A DNA stretch of 64,000 nt. Origin: Desulfobacca acetoxidans DSM 11109 (lineage in GTDB: Bacteria; Desulfobacterota; Desulfobaccia; Desulfobaccales; Desulfobaccaceae). The notes under the pieces are model-generated. The model searched no databases and was not told the DNA's origin. It was given only the letters and a program-made list of their open reading frames with translations. This document shows positions 42,306 to 51,324 of this stretch, piece after piece (position 1 is the first letter of the stretch; each line of letters begins with the position of its first letter). Location of the stretch: assembly GCF_000195295.1 (NCBI RefSeq), contig NC_015388.1, forward strand, positions 124,001 through 188,000. The letters run 5' to 3'. The position numbers and the translations under genes were made by a program.

Positions 42306-42561
42306 TGTCGGCAACTTTACCACCTCCGCCAAGCAGAAGGATAAAAAGTGAAGGTCCTGATTTTCGTAACCTGCAAGTCACCCGCAATCCATGAAAATTG
42401 CTGTCGGACCATTCCAGAGAGCGGGATACGCTCCGCTTTTCCGCCCTACGACACTGCCACACCGGCAGGCTCGTCCGATAGGGGTGAATCTTGTATTCGC
42501 CCCACTTGCATTCGCCTCAAGCAACTGAAGTATTACGGAACTTGAAACCCAATTCTTCTTT
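42306..42561. other. Intergenic region with short dispersed repeats
   Basis: CACCCGCAATCCATGAAAAT (about 42378) recurs near 19750. On the minus strand ACTTCAGTTGCTTGAGGCGA (about 42530) matches 16432. A GGTGAATCTTGTATTCGCCCC segment is related to the hairpin at 16445. No gene is supported. Confidence 0.45.
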
Positions 42562-42691
42562 GAGACTCCTGCAAAATTCCCTTTTTTGCTTCCTTGTCAT
42601 TCTGAACGCAGCGAAGAATCTAACGTTTCTTGGAAGTTAAGATCCTTCACCTCGTTCAGGATGACAAAATCAGACTTTTTGCAAGAGGCCC
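42562..42691. repeat. MITE-like inverted-repeat element
   Basis: Outer ends GAGACTCCTGCAAAA (42562-42576) and TTTTTGCAAGAGGCCC (42676-42691) are imperfect inverted repeats. Inner TGTCATTCTGAAC (42595-42607) and GTTCAGGATGACA (42654-42666) form a second pair. The gap to the next ORF is short. It encodes nothing. Confidence 0.6.
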
Positions 42692-42761
42692 TTATTCGTT
42701 TGGTAATTTATTTGCTATTAAACCTGAGCAGTGATTAAATTAACAGGTAGAGAACTTACAC

Positions 42762-43565
42762 ATGCTATTTCGCATCCGAAAGATATATTGTGTGGTCCTA
42801 ATAATACTTGTTGTCATGCTGAGTTCTTCTATGAGGGGGGAAGCCATGTCACCGTTTCTGCGCATCAGGGTTGTCTTTGATAACGTTCAGTACTCCAAAC
42901 AACTCAATACCGCTTGGGGATTCTCATGTATAATTGAGGGAATGTCCAAGGTAATTCTTTTTGACACCGGAGCGGATGGGAATATCCTGTTAGGCAATAT
43001 GAGGAAGATCGGGTTTAATCCGCAAAAAGTGGATGCCGTTTTTCTTTCCCATGTCCATGGTGATCATATCGGGGGTCTCCAGGCCTTTTTGCAGCAGAAT
43101 CCCAAGGTCGTTGTCTATCTTCCGGCATCGTTCCCGGCGTCTGTGAAAGAGTCTATTACCGCTTTAGGGGGAGAGTTCCGGGAAGTTGCGGCGCCGCAGA
43201 AGGTTTTTGACCATGTTTATACCACAGGCGAGCTCGGTTCCTGGATCATAGAGCAGAGTTTGATCATTCAGACTCCCAAAGGTCTGGTCATTGTTACCGG
43301 CTGTGCCCATCCCGGGGTCGCCCAGATAGTGAGCCGAGTCAAGCAGTGGCTCAAGGAAGAGGTGTACGTACTGATGGGCGGTTTTCATCTTAAAGGGGAG
43401 TCTCCGAGCGAACTGCGGCGAATTGGGGCGGAACTGAAGGCATTGGGAGTGAAACGCGTTGCTCCCAGCCACTGCACCGGGGAAGAAGCCAGAGAATTGT
43501 TTCGGCAGTTGTGGGGACCTGATTTTATTGAGAGCGGGGTTGGCGCGGTCATAGAGATTCAGTAA
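42762..43565 (+). CDS. Exported metallo-beta-lactamase-fold hydrolase
   Basis: A 267-residue MBL-fold protein with the zinc motif LSHVHGDHIGG, ILFDTGADGNIL upstream and VTGCAHPG, GGFHL and SHCTGEEA downstream. This pattern is typical of the subfamily annotated as 7,8-dihydropterin-6-methyl-4-(ribofuranosyl)aminobenzene 5'-phosphate synthase. The N-terminus (KIYCVVLIILVVMLSSSM) looks like a signal or anchor, suggesting an extracytoplasmic location. An internal ATG (MSPFLRI) would give a cytosolic form. The substrate is unknown. Confidence 0.82.
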   Translation: MLFRIRKIYCVVLIILVVMLSSSMRGEAMSPFLRIRVVFDNVQYSKQLNTAWGFSCIIEGMSKVILFDTGADGNILLGNMRKIGFNPQKVDAVFLSHVHGDHIGGLQAFLQQNPKVVVYLPASFPASVKESITALGGEFREVAAPQKVFDHVYTTGELGSWIIEQSLIIQTPKGLVIVTGCAHPGVAQIVSRVKQWLKEEVYVLMGGFHLKGESPSELRRIGAELKALGVKRVAPSHCTGEEARELFRQLWGPDFIESGVGAVIEIQ

Positions 43566-43667
43566 GAGCAGGCTTCCGCGCCTACCCCGAAGCAATCAAA
43601 ACAGGGCAATCACGGGGTTTGTCCCGACGACTAGGACGATACCTAATCGTGGGCTTAGGAGGACGTG

Positions 43668-46600
43668 ATGAGAATTCCTCGAAACGCCCTGCCAGCGGGT
43701 TCTTGCGGATGGTGGGCAGTGATCTGGAGTGCCGGAGTGGTAGGGTTTGCCATCTCCGGTTTGGTGAGCTGGTTTTTTGAGGTGCAGTTTTGGGCCAGCG
43801 TTTTTCCAGATTACATTTCCATGGCCCCGAGCACTGCGGTCTCTTTTCTGCTTTTGGGCGTCCTGTTATTCCTCCGAACCTTAAAAGTGTTGCCGTCATG
43901 GATTGGTCTAGGGGCGGTGCTGGTCGCGGTTTATGGCCTGTTAAATTTTCTAGAGCTCTTCATCGGGGTAGATCTGAGCTTTGAGGAGGTTTTGTTTCCC
44001 GCCACCCGAAAGTTTGGGGAAGTGTTTACGAACCGCATGTCTCCGGTCAGCGGTCTTATCTTTTTTCTGGCAGGGATCAGCCTGCGACTCATTTGGGGGC
44101 GACAGGAGCAGAACATCGGCCGGAGCCTGGGTGGTTTTTTAGGTACCTTGGTGGCCTTTGCAGGTTTTACCGGGGTCGTGAGTTACCTCTTCGGCACCCC
44201 GCTGCTGTATGGCACTGACATTATCCCCATGCCCTTGAGTGTGTCATGCGCCTTCCTGCTGCTGGGTCTCGGATTAATGGTCGGAACCGGTCTTGAAGTC
44301 TGGCCGCTGCGGCTGTTGCTGGGATCATCCATCCGGGCCAGGCTACTGCGGGTTTTCCTCCCCTTAACGGTTGGAGCGGTTTTGTTGCAGGGCCTGTTGA
44401 ACGATCTTCTGCCCATGGTTTTTCATAACTATGCTTTGGGAACGGTCTTATTGGCCTTGTGCTTTGCCCTTATTACCGGAGGACTGGTGACCATCGCCGG
44501 ACAGAGTTTGGGCTCAACCCTGGACCTGGCTGAATCGGAGCGCAGGCGGGCAGAGGAAAAATTACACAAAAGTTACCGTGAATTGCAGGAGACTACCGGG
44601 CAGTTGGCCCAGTCCCGCAATATGCTGCATCTGATTATCGAGTCGGCGCCTGTCAGAGTCTTTTGGAAGGATAAAAATCTCCGTTACCTGGGCTGCAATA
44701 CCTTGTTCGCGCGTGATGCCGGTTTCAGTTACCCGCAACAGCTTCTGGGCAAAGACGACTTTGTGATGGGCTGGCGGGAGCAGGCGGAACTCTACCGGGC
44801 AGATGACCGCCAGGTCATGGAAACTCGCCATCCTAAAAAGGATATCATTGAGCCGCAGACTACCCCTACCGGGGAAAAGATCTGGCTGAGAACCAGTAAA
44901 GTCCCGCTGGCAACGGTTGACGGCGAGGTCTTGGGGGTGTTGGGAGTCTATGATGATATCACCGCCAGCAAGGAGGCGGAGCAGGCCCTGCGGGAGAGTG
45001 AAGAGAGACTGGCTGGTATTGTCCAGTCGGTTACGGATAACATGAGTATGATAGACCGGAATTACAATATCCTCTGGGCCAATGCGGTGGCCGAACGCCT
45101 CTTCGGACCCAACCTGGTGGGGCGAAAGTGCTACCAGTGCTATCGCCGACAGGATGAGCCCTGTGAACCCTGTGTGGTAGCTCAGGTTTTCCAGGATGGG
45201 CGGATACATGAGCAGTCTGCCCCGGTAATCACCATCGACGACCGGACAAGGTATTTCTGGTGCACCGCCAGTGTGGCAGGTCGACATGCGGATGGACGGC
45301 CTCAGGCAGTAGTAGAGGTCTCTCGGGACATTACTGAACGCATGCAGGCCGAGCAGGCCCTGGAGGAGGAAGCCATCCGGCGGCGCCTGCTGGTGGAAGA
45401 GTCCAGGGATGGGATCGTCGTCCTGGACCAAAACGGCCGGGTTTACGAAGCCAACCGACGCTATGCCGAGATGTTGGGATATTCCCCCGAAGAGGTTCGC
45501 CAGCTTTACATCTGGGATTGGGACGATCAATGGAGCCGGGAGGAGTTGTTGGAGCAGATCCGGTGCGTCGATGCGTCCGGCGATCACTTCGAGACCCGTC
45601 ACCGACGCAAAGACGGCACCCTGCTGGACGTCGAAATCAGTACCAACGGGGCCGTGATAGGCGGGCAGAAGTTGGTATTCTGCGTCTGCCGGGATATATC
45701 GCTCCGCAAGGCGGCCGAACAGGCGCTGCGGGAGAGTGAAGAAAAGTTCCGGTTGGTCTTTGAAAAGGCCCCTATCGGGATTATGCACTATGATCGAACG
45801 AGCACCGTTACTGAGTGTAATCAAAAGTTTGAGGAGATTATCGGCGCCTCCAAGGAGTATTTCATCGGTTTCAATATGATCCGGCAGTTGCGCGATGACA
45901 AGATGCGGCAGGCGGCGGCGGCCTCGCTCAGAGGCGAGGTGGGCTATTATGAAGACAACTATCTTTCGGTGACCGGCGGCAAGCTAACAACGGTAAGGGC
46001 GATTTTCCAGCCGATACTTTCTTCAGAGGGCAGTGTGCTAGGTGGTGTGGCAATCATGGAAGACATCACCGCACGTAAACAGGCGGAGGCGGCGCTGCAG
46101 GTCGCCCGGGAAAGTCTGGAATTGGCTCTCGAAGGCGCCGGCTTGGGAACCTGGGATTGGAACTGCCAGACCGAAGCAGTGACGTTCAACGAACGCTGGG
46201 CAGAGATGCTGGGCTATCGGCTGGAGGAGATCGAACCCCAGGTGAAATCCTGGGAGAAACTGGTCCATCCTGAAGACCTGCCTGTGGTTATGGAAGTGCT
46301 GAACGCCCACCGGGAGGGGAAGACCCCTTTTTATGAAGCCGAGTTTCGTATGCAGCATAAATCCGGATCTTGGGTCTGGATACTCGATAAAGGCAAGGTC
46401 ATTGAACGGGATGCCGAGGGGAGGCCAATGCGGGCCTGCGGCACCCATCTCGATATTACCGAACGCCGGAGAGCGCAGGAGGATCGGTTACGCTCCAGCA
46501 AATTGGAATCCCTGGCCACTCTGGCGGGCGGCATCGCCCACGACTTCAATAATATCCTCACCGCCATCCTGGGCAACATCAGCCTGGCCAAACTTGAACG

Positions 46601-47600
46601 GGACGAAGGCGAAAGGTTGACCGACGCCGAGAGGGCCTGTTTACAGGCCAAGGCCCTGGCACATCAACTCCTTACCTTTGCCAAAGGCGGCTCTCCGATA
46701 ATGGAACTGCTCTCGGTGGCCAATCTTATCAGAGAAACCGCATCTTTTGCCTGTCGCGGATCACAGGTGGTATGCGAATATGACCTGCCCGAAAACCTCT
46801 GGATGGTACACGCAGATGCTGGCCAACTCGGTCAAGTCTTTCAAAATCTGGTGATCAATGCCGTGCAAGCCATGCCCATGGGGGGAGCAGTAAAGATTTT
46901 GGGAGAAAATATCATAGTCGAAATTGGGTCCAACTTGCCTCTCAATCCCGGAAAATATGTTAAAATAACTGTTCAAGATCGAGGAATGGGTATACCCACA
47001 GAGTATCTCACCCGCATCTTCGACCCTTACTTCACCACCAAGCAGATGGGAAGCGGCCTGGGCCTGGCCACGGTCTATTCAATCATTAAGGCCCATAAAG
47101 GTCATATCGCCGTGGAGTCGACGCTGGGCCTCGGAACTGCTTTTGAGGTCTATCTCCCGGCGGTAACCGAAAAGATTGTCAAGCCGACCGAGGGCAACGG
47201 ACAGGTGGTCAAAGGTGAGGGCAGGATTCTGGTGATGGATGACGAGGAAATGGTGCGGGAGATTTTAGGCAAGATGTTGCACTATCTCGGATATCAGGCG
47301 GTGTTCGCCCGGGATGGCCAGGAAGCCATTGAACAGTTTGGCGCGGCCCAGCAATCCGGGGCGGCCTTCGATGCGGTGATATTGGACTTAACCATCCCCG
47401 GCGGCATGGGAGGAAAGGGTGCCATTAATGAGCTGCTGCGGCTAGATCCCCGCATAAAAGCTATAGTTTCCAGCGGCTATGCCGATGATCCGATCATGGC
47501 CAACTTCCGAGAATATGGGTTTAAGGGAGTTGTCACCAAGCCGTATCGCATTATAGAACTGAGCAAAGTACTGCAAGAGGTGGTTGGGAACAGGCAGTAA
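43668..47600 (+). CDS. Membrane hybrid sensor histidine kinase with five PAS domains and a receiver
   Basis: A 1310-residue kinase. About 215 N-terminal residues form seven or eight helices (WWAVIWSAGVVGFAISGLVSWFF, ... LLQGLLNDLLPMVF, ALCFALITGGLVTIAG). PAS/PAC repeats follow from about 310 to 935, each ending in a DIT-like motif. The second contains CYQCYRRQDEPCEPC, so it may bind a metal or sense redox. HisKA has phosphoacceptor His958 in GGIAHDFNN, then an HATPase domain with N-box NLVINAVQAM and G-boxes. The receiver holds Asp1240 in VILDLTIPG and the TKPY lysine. AGGAGG precedes ATG 43668. It probably phosphorelays internally to a partner not in the window. Confidence 0.92.
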   Translation: MRIPRNALPAGSCGWWAVIWSAGVVGFAISGLVSWFFEVQFWASVFPDYISMAPSTAVSFLLLGVLLFLRTLKVLPSWIGLGAVLVAVYGLLNFLELFIGVDLSFEEVLFPATRKFGEVFTNRMSPVSGLIFFLAGISLRLIWGRQEQNIGRSLGGFLGTLVAFAGFTGVVSYLFGTPLLYGTDIIPMPLSVSCAFLLLGLGLMVGTGLEVWPLRLLLGSSIRARLLRVFLPLTVGAVLLQGLLNDLLPMVFHNYALGTVLLALCFALITGGLVTIAGQSLGSTLDLAESERRRAEEKLHKSYRELQETTGQLAQSRNMLHLIIESAPVRVFWKDKNLRYLGCNTLFARDAGFSYPQQLLGKDDFVMGWREQAELYRADDRQVMETRHPKKDIIEPQTTPTGEKIWLRTSKVPLATVDGEVLGVLGVYDDITASKEAEQALRESEERLAGIVQSVTDNMSMIDRNYNILWANAVAERLFGPNLVGRKCYQCYRRQDEPCEPCVVAQVFQDGRIHEQSAPVITIDDRTRYFWCTASVAGRHADGRPQAVVEVSRDITERMQAEQALEEEAIRRRLLVEESRDGIVVLDQNGRVYEANRRYAEMLGYSPEEVRQLYIWDWDDQWSREELLEQIRCVDASGDHFETRHRRKDGTLLDVEISTNGAVIGGQKLVFCVCRDISLRKAAEQALRESEEKFRLVFEKAPIGIMHYDRTSTVTECNQKFEEIIGASKEYFIGFNMIRQLRDDKMRQAAAASLRGEVGYYEDNYLSVTGGKLTTVRAIFQPILSSEGSVLGGVAIMEDITARKQAEAALQVARESLELALEGAGLGTWDWNCQTEAVTFNERWAEMLGYRLEEIEPQVKSWEKLVHPEDLPVVMEVLNAHREGKTPFYEAEFRMQHKSGSWVWILDKGKVIERDAEGRPMRACGTHLDITERRRAQEDRLRSSKLESLATLAGGIAHDFNNILTAILGNISLAKLERDEGERLTDAERACLQAKALAHQLLTFAKGGSPIMELLSVANLIRETASFACRGSQVVCEYDLPENLWMVHADAGQLGQVFQNLVINAVQAMPMGGAVKILGENIIVEIGSNLPLNPGKYVKITVQDRGMGIPTEYLTRIFDPYFTTKQMGSGLGLATVYSIIKAHKGHIAVESTLGLGTAFEVYLPAVTEKIVKPTEGNGQVVKGEGRILVMDDEEMVREILGKMLHYLGYQAVFARDGQEAIEQFGAAQQSGAAFDAVILDLTIPGGMGGKGAINELLRLDPRIKAIVSSGYADDPIMANFREYGFKGVVTKPYRIIELSKVLQEVVGNRQ

Positions 47601-47708
47601 CCGCTGCCGCATGAGTTGCCGGAAGCAGGGCGCTGCAATAAAAGCAGAATGACACTGGATTCCCTTTTTGACGACCCGGGCCGAAGGGCCATCTAGAGGT
47701 ATGGATGC

Positions 47709-48704
47709 ATGAGACCACGAGGTGTATGGTTCGGCTGCATAGGTTTGTTACTGACGCTTGGTTTTCTGCCAGTTAACCCGGTTCTGTGCCAGGTGGCAAA
47801 GGTACGAGTGGTTGCCAGCATCGTGCCTTTAGCCGATTTTTGCCGTCAGATCGGCGGGGATCGGGTGGACGTGGAGGTATTCATTCCGCCCGGGGCCAGC
47901 CCGCATAGTTTTGAGCCTTCGCCCGGGGTCCTGGCAAATCTGGCGCAGGCCAAGGTCCTGGTGTACAATGGGGCCGGATTGGAACCCTGGGTCGACAGAT
48001 TTTTGGCTGCCCTCGGTGACCATAAACCAGCCCTGGTGGAGGCCGCCCAGGGGATTGAGCTCATACAGGAGGTTCCTAAACAACTTGCGGGTCTTGAGGT
48101 TGGCGAGACCGGACACCATCAATCCGGGGATTATGGGAAGGCCAAACAAGGAGTTAGGGAGAGCAATTCTCAGAGAACCTCACATGCGGCGGAGGTCGGT
48201 AATCCACATATCTGGCTCGATCCGATCCTGGTGCAGGACACCTGTCGGCGTATTGCCGCCATCCTGGCTCAGGTTGACCCACCTCATCGAACCTTTTACG
48301 AAGCGAATCTGAATCATTATGTAGCAGAGCTGGCGGCCCTGCATGAACGCATTGCCACCCGTACGGCCGCATTTCGCATCAAGGAATATATCGGTTTTCA
48401 TCCTTCGTTCTCCTATTTTGCCCGCCGTTACCAACTGCGGGAAGTGGGTGTGCTGGAGGCGGCTCCGGGTCGCGAGCCCACGCCGCGGGCCTTGGCTGGC
48501 ATCGTACAGGCCATCAAATGCTACGGTATTAGAGTTATTTTTTCCGAACCCCAGTTCAGTCCGCGCCTGGCCCAGGCGATTGCCAGGGATACCGGAGTCA
48601 AGGTTTTAATGCTGGACCCCATCGGGGGGCGTCTCCCGTACGGGGAAAATTATCTCAAGTTGATGCAATACAATCTCGAAACTATGGCCCAGGCCATGGA
48701 GTGA
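47709..48704 (+). CDS. Zinc/manganese ABC transporter binding protein
   Basis: A 331-residue ZnuA/TroA-type periplasmic binding protein. It has a signal peptide, then VVASIVPLADFCRQIGGDRVDVEVFIPPGASPHSFEPSP (first metal His), a His-containing variable loop (GHHQSG...SHAAEVGNPHIWLDP, second His), GFHPSFSYFARRY (third His) and FSEPQFSPRLAQAIARDTG. The loop length favours zinc. It is followed 6 bp later by the ATPase gene. No Zur box was noticed upstream. Confidence 0.9.
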   Translation: MRPRGVWFGCIGLLLTLGFLPVNPVLCQVAKVRVVASIVPLADFCRQIGGDRVDVEVFIPPGASPHSFEPSPGVLANLAQAKVLVYNGAGLEPWVDRFLAALGDHKPALVEAAQGIELIQEVPKQLAGLEVGETGHHQSGDYGKAKQGVRESNSQRTSHAAEVGNPHIWLDPILVQDTCRRIAAILAQVDPPHRTFYEANLNHYVAELAALHERIATRTAAFRIKEYIGFHPSFSYFARRYQLREVGVLEAAPGREPTPRALAGIVQAIKCYGIRVIFSEPQFSPRLAQAIARDTGVKVLMLDPIGGRLPYGENYLKLMQYNLETMAQAME

Positions 48705-48710
48705 GCTTCG

Positions 48711-49487
48711 ATGACCGAGGTTGCCATTCAGATCCGTGATCTCAGCGTGCGGTATAACCACCGTTTCATCCTGGAAGATATTTCCCTGGAGATCAAGACC
48801 GGCAGTTTTGTAGGGGTGTTGGGACCCAACGGGTCCGGCAAGAGTACGTTCATCAAGGTTATTTTAGGGTTGATCAAACCAACTACCGGAAAGGTTCTGG
48901 TTTTCGGTGAAACGCCGGATAGACTTCGCCGGAGCAAGCACCTGGTGGGGTATCTGCCGCAACGGCCGTTAAGCAATCCCACCTTTCCGGTGTCTGTGCT
49001 GGACGTGGTGTTGATGGGGCGCTATGGTCTGTTGGGTTTGGGCCGGCGGCCGGCCCGCCGCGATAAGGAGATTGCCCTGTCAATATTGGAGCAGGTGGGC
49101 ATGGCGTCTCGGGCCAATGCTGCCATCGGCGAGCTATCGGGGGGCGAACAACAGCGAGTGTTCATCGCCCGCGCCTTGAGCGTTGAGCCGAGCCTGCTGA
49201 TTTTGGACGAACCCACTATTTCGCTGGATGCCTGCGCCCAGGATGAACTCTATGACCTGATTCACCGTCTACAGGAGCAGATGGAGCTGACAGTAATTAT
49301 GGTGTCCCATGATATCGGTGTCGTCTCGGAACACGTCGGTGATATTATCTGTCTCAACCGACGCGTGTATGTGCACCAGCCGCCGCCGATCGGGCGTCTG
49401 GGGCTGGAGCAGACCTTTGGCTGCAGCGTGGAATATCTGTTTCATGGGGAGATCCCCCACCGGGTGGTAAGGGTGCACGATGAGTGA
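48711..49487 (+). CDS. Zinc/manganese ABC transporter ATPase
   Basis: A 258-residue ATPase with Walker A LGPNGSGKST, signature ELSGGEQQRVFIARAL, Walker B LLILDEPT and H-loop VSHDIGVVSEH, of the ZnuC/MntB family. It overlaps the permease gene by 8 bp and energises metal uptake with its neighbours. Confidence 0.92.
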   Translation: MTEVAIQIRDLSVRYNHRFILEDISLEIKTGSFVGVLGPNGSGKSTFIKVILGLIKPTTGKVLVFGETPDRLRRSKHLVGYLPQRPLSNPTFPVSVLDVVLMGRYGLLGLGRRPARRDKEIALSILEQVGMASRANAAIGELSGGEQQRVFIARALSVEPSLLILDEPTISLDACAQDELYDLIHRLQEQMELTVIMVSHDIGVVSEHVGDIICLNRRVYVHQPPPIGRLGLEQTFGCSVEYLFHGEIPHRVVRVHDE

Positions 49488-50295
49488 GATCCTGGGCCTG
49501 GGGTTTATGCACAATGCCCTGCTGGCCGGGCTGTTGGTGAGCCTCGTCTGCGGGATGTTGTCGGTCTTCATCGTCCTGCGGCGCATGGCCTTTGTAGGTG
49601 CCGGCATTTCCCATTCAGCATTCGGCGGCGTTGCCCTGGGCTTCCTGTTGCAAGTAGATCCCTTCTGGACCGGCTTGATCTTTGCCATTTTAGTGGCCTT
49701 TCTCATAGAGTGGGTCCAGAGTCGGGGGAAGATCGAGGAGGATACCGCCATCGGCATTTTCTTCGCCGCCGCGATGGCTCTCGGGGTAGTGTTCCTGCAC
49801 CTTTCCCGGACATATAACGTGGATGTCTTCGGCGTGCTGTTTGGCAATATCCTGTCCGTCGGTAGGACCCAACTCCACCAGGTGGCCGGCGTGGCTGCAG
49901 TTGTCCTGTTTTTTATCTGGTTTTTTTTCAAAGAATTGGTCTTCATCAGTTTTGATGAAGAAATGGCCTGGGTGTGCGGGGCTCCGGTCAAGGCCCTGCG
50001 CTACCTGTTTCTGGCGGCGCTGGCCTTGGTGATTATTGCCTCCATTTATCTGGTAGGGATTGTCCTCGTCTCGGCCTTATTGGTGATTCCGGCAGCGGTG
50101 GCTCGCAACTTGACGACCCAAATCCGCAGCATGATCCTGGTCTCGACCGGCACCGCCATCGGCTCTACCCTGGGGGGGCTGGGATTTTCCTACCTGATTG
50201 ATCTCCCTTCCGGAGCGACTATCGTCATCCTGCTGGCCGGACTTTTTCTGTTAACTACGGCTTGGAGCCGATACCGCCTGACCGGAACTGGATAA
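49480..50295 (+). CDS. Zinc/manganese ABC transporter permease
   Basis: A 271-residue ZnuB/MntC-type permease with about eight helices, including GFMHNALLAGLLVSLVCGMLSVFIVLRRMAFVGAGISHSAFGGVALGFLL and DVFGVLFGNILSV. LLVIPAAVARNLT is the cytoplasmic loop that contacts the ATPase. It completes the transporter. Confidence 0.9.
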   Translation: MSEILGLGFMHNALLAGLLVSLVCGMLSVFIVLRRMAFVGAGISHSAFGGVALGFLLQVDPFWTGLIFAILVAFLIEWVQSRGKIEEDTAIGIFFAAAMALGVVFLHLSRTYNVDVFGVLFGNILSVGRTQLHQVAGVAAVVLFFIWFFFKELVFISFDEEMAWVCGAPVKALRYLFLAALALVIIASIYLVGIVLVSALLVIPAAVARNLTTQIRSMILVSTGTAIGSTLGGLGFSYLIDLPSGATIVILLAGLFLLTTAWSRYRLTGTG

Positions 50296-50509
50296 ACGCC
50301 TATGTGAGGGTGAGAGTTGAAGGTTTATAATCAGGTAAAGGGAGAGGCGGTCCTCTGGTTTCTCAGCTCATCAGATCGAAAAATTTGTCGGCCCGCCGAA
50401 GTGGGTCTGTGAAGAAAAATTTATGTGGTTGCGGCAATCTGAAAAACCTTGGGAAACAGGAAAAAAATTGTCCTGGTAACTTCTCAGATTGTCCCGATGG
50501 AGCTCAAAA

Positions 50510-50554
50510 GGGGTGATTTAAGATGATTCCCAGGGGGGTGAATTAAGATGATCC
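50510..50554 (+). repeat. Tandem 20-bp imperfect direct repeat
   Basis: GGGGTGATTTAAGATGATTC at 50510 and GGGGTGAATTAAGATGATCC at 50535 are two close copies. With nearby AAATTG...CAGATTGTCCCGATGG they look like remnants of an IS end. No gene is seen in 50296-50591. Confidence 0.5.
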
Positions 50555-50591
50555 TTGAAAGTTCCTTAGATGGCCAGAAAACTCTTCATGC

Positions 50592-50912
50592 TCAGGCCGG
50601 TTGCAAATCTTCATTTAGTTTCTTTACCGGCTTGGCAAGCGTCGGTAAACTCTTAATTATTTCGCCAGATTTTTGTTTCGCAAGCCGCAACTCATAGAGC
50701 TTTTGAAGGTTCAGCCTGAATTCCGGACTGGTTCCGAAAAAATGCCATAGTCGCAAGGCCGTGTCCCCGGTTACAGCCCGCTGGCCGTTCAGGATTTCGG
50801 TTATGCGGTTTGTGGGCACATTAAGCTGGCGCGCCAATTCAGCCGCGCTCATGTCCAACTCTTCAAGTTGTTCAGCAAGATGTTCCCCGGGATGTATGGC
50901 ACTGCGTCCCAT
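50592..50912 (-). CDS. higA: HigA-family antitoxin / XRE regulator
   Basis: A 106-residue HTH protein: HPGEHLAEQLEELDMSAAELARQLNVPTNRITEILNGQRAVTGDTALRLWHFFGTSPEFRLNLQKLYELRLAKQ, the canonical HigA architecture. It normally represses the higBA operon and neutralises the HigB RNase. Here the toxin gene directly upstream is truncated (see the adjacent pseudogene), so HigA is an orphan. It is preceded by the RBS GAGGTG. Confidence 0.88.
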   Translation of the reverse strand: MGRSAIHPGEHLAEQLEELDMSAAELARQLNVPTNRITEILNGQRAVTGDTALRLWHFFGTSPEFRLNLQKLYELRLAKQKSGEIIKSLPTLAKPVKKLNEDLQPA

Positions 50913-50924
50913 AATTCACCTCAT

Positions 50925-50957
50925 TTAATGGTAATCGACGATTTCTACGTTTTTAAG
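50925..50957 (-). pseudogene. higB: C-terminal remnant of higB
   Basis: The last codons before higA read LKNVEIVDYH-stop on the minus strand, the typical end of HigB (…VEIVDYH). The body of the toxin is missing: from about 50958 rightward the sequence belongs to something else, with a stop codon in the same frame just upstream. The normal higB-higA spacing and RBS are kept. Confidence 0.65.
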
Positions 50958-50958
50958 A

Positions 50959-51071
50959 TGAACCTAGATGCCGGCTCTTTCAACCTGTTGGAGGATAAGC
51001 TGACCTCCAAGGAGGGGTTGAAGGCCTGCCAGGATTATGGCAAACTCATCTGCGAAAAAGTGAAAAGATAA
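50959..51071 (+). pseudogene. Possible 3' fragment of an unrelated gene
   Basis: A plus-strand frame from the junction reads MNLDAGSFNLLEDKLTSKEG and ends GKLICEKVKR-stop. It looks like the end of a soluble protein, with no RBS in front. I cannot name the parent gene. It would have lost its 5' part at the same junction that removed higB. Confidence 0.3.
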
Positions 51072-51105
51072 TACCTGGTTGTAATTCTGAGCGTCGGATC
51101 TTCTT

Positions 51106-51246
51106 CATACAATTTTGCATGTTCTGGTGAACACAACGAAACATGAAAGAATAATTGGTGGCATAGGCCTCCTGGCCTGTGCCTCGGCAATTAACTCATA
51201 GGGCGGGCCGCGCCCGCCGTCTTTAAGCGCTGTTTTTATGCAAAGG
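51106..51246 (+). repeat. Dispersed repeat copy with different interior
   Basis: The left end is CATACAATTTTGCATGTTCT followed by GGTGAACACAACGAAACATG and GAAAGAAT. The right end is GCGCTGTTTTTATGCAAAG. The interior (GGTGGCATAGGCCTCC... GGGCGGGCCGCGCCCGCC) differs from other copies. Its end lies about 80 bp before the zinc-ribbon gene. Confidence 0.6.
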
Positions 51247-51290
51247 GAAAAGACGGCGGCACGTACGTATGCCCGACTGACTATGTATGC

Positions 51291-51318
51291 TTGCCGCCGG
51301 TTGTTTTGGTGGTATAAT
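51291..51318 (+). promoter_or_regulatory. Promoter positioned for a leaderless mRNA
   Basis: TTGCCG (51291-51296), a 16-bp spacer and a perfect TATAAT (51313-51318) lie only six bases from the ATG at 51325. Transcription would then start at or within a base of the start codon. Confidence 0.45.
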
Positions 51319-51324
51319 AGCGTC

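Noticed and set aside
44562-45824. 420-codon minus-strand ORF inside the hybrid kinase gene
   Set aside because: It mirrors the kinase reading frame, has no recognisable domain, and the plus strand encodes clear PAS domains.
47601-47708. Zur or Mur/Fur box before the zinc/manganese transporter
   Set aside because: No convincing AT-rich palindrome of the right form was visible.
50929-51071. 47-codon plus-strand ORF reading across the higB remnant
   Set aside because: The first part is antisense to the conserved HigB tail and lacks an RBS. A junction of two truncated genes explains it better.
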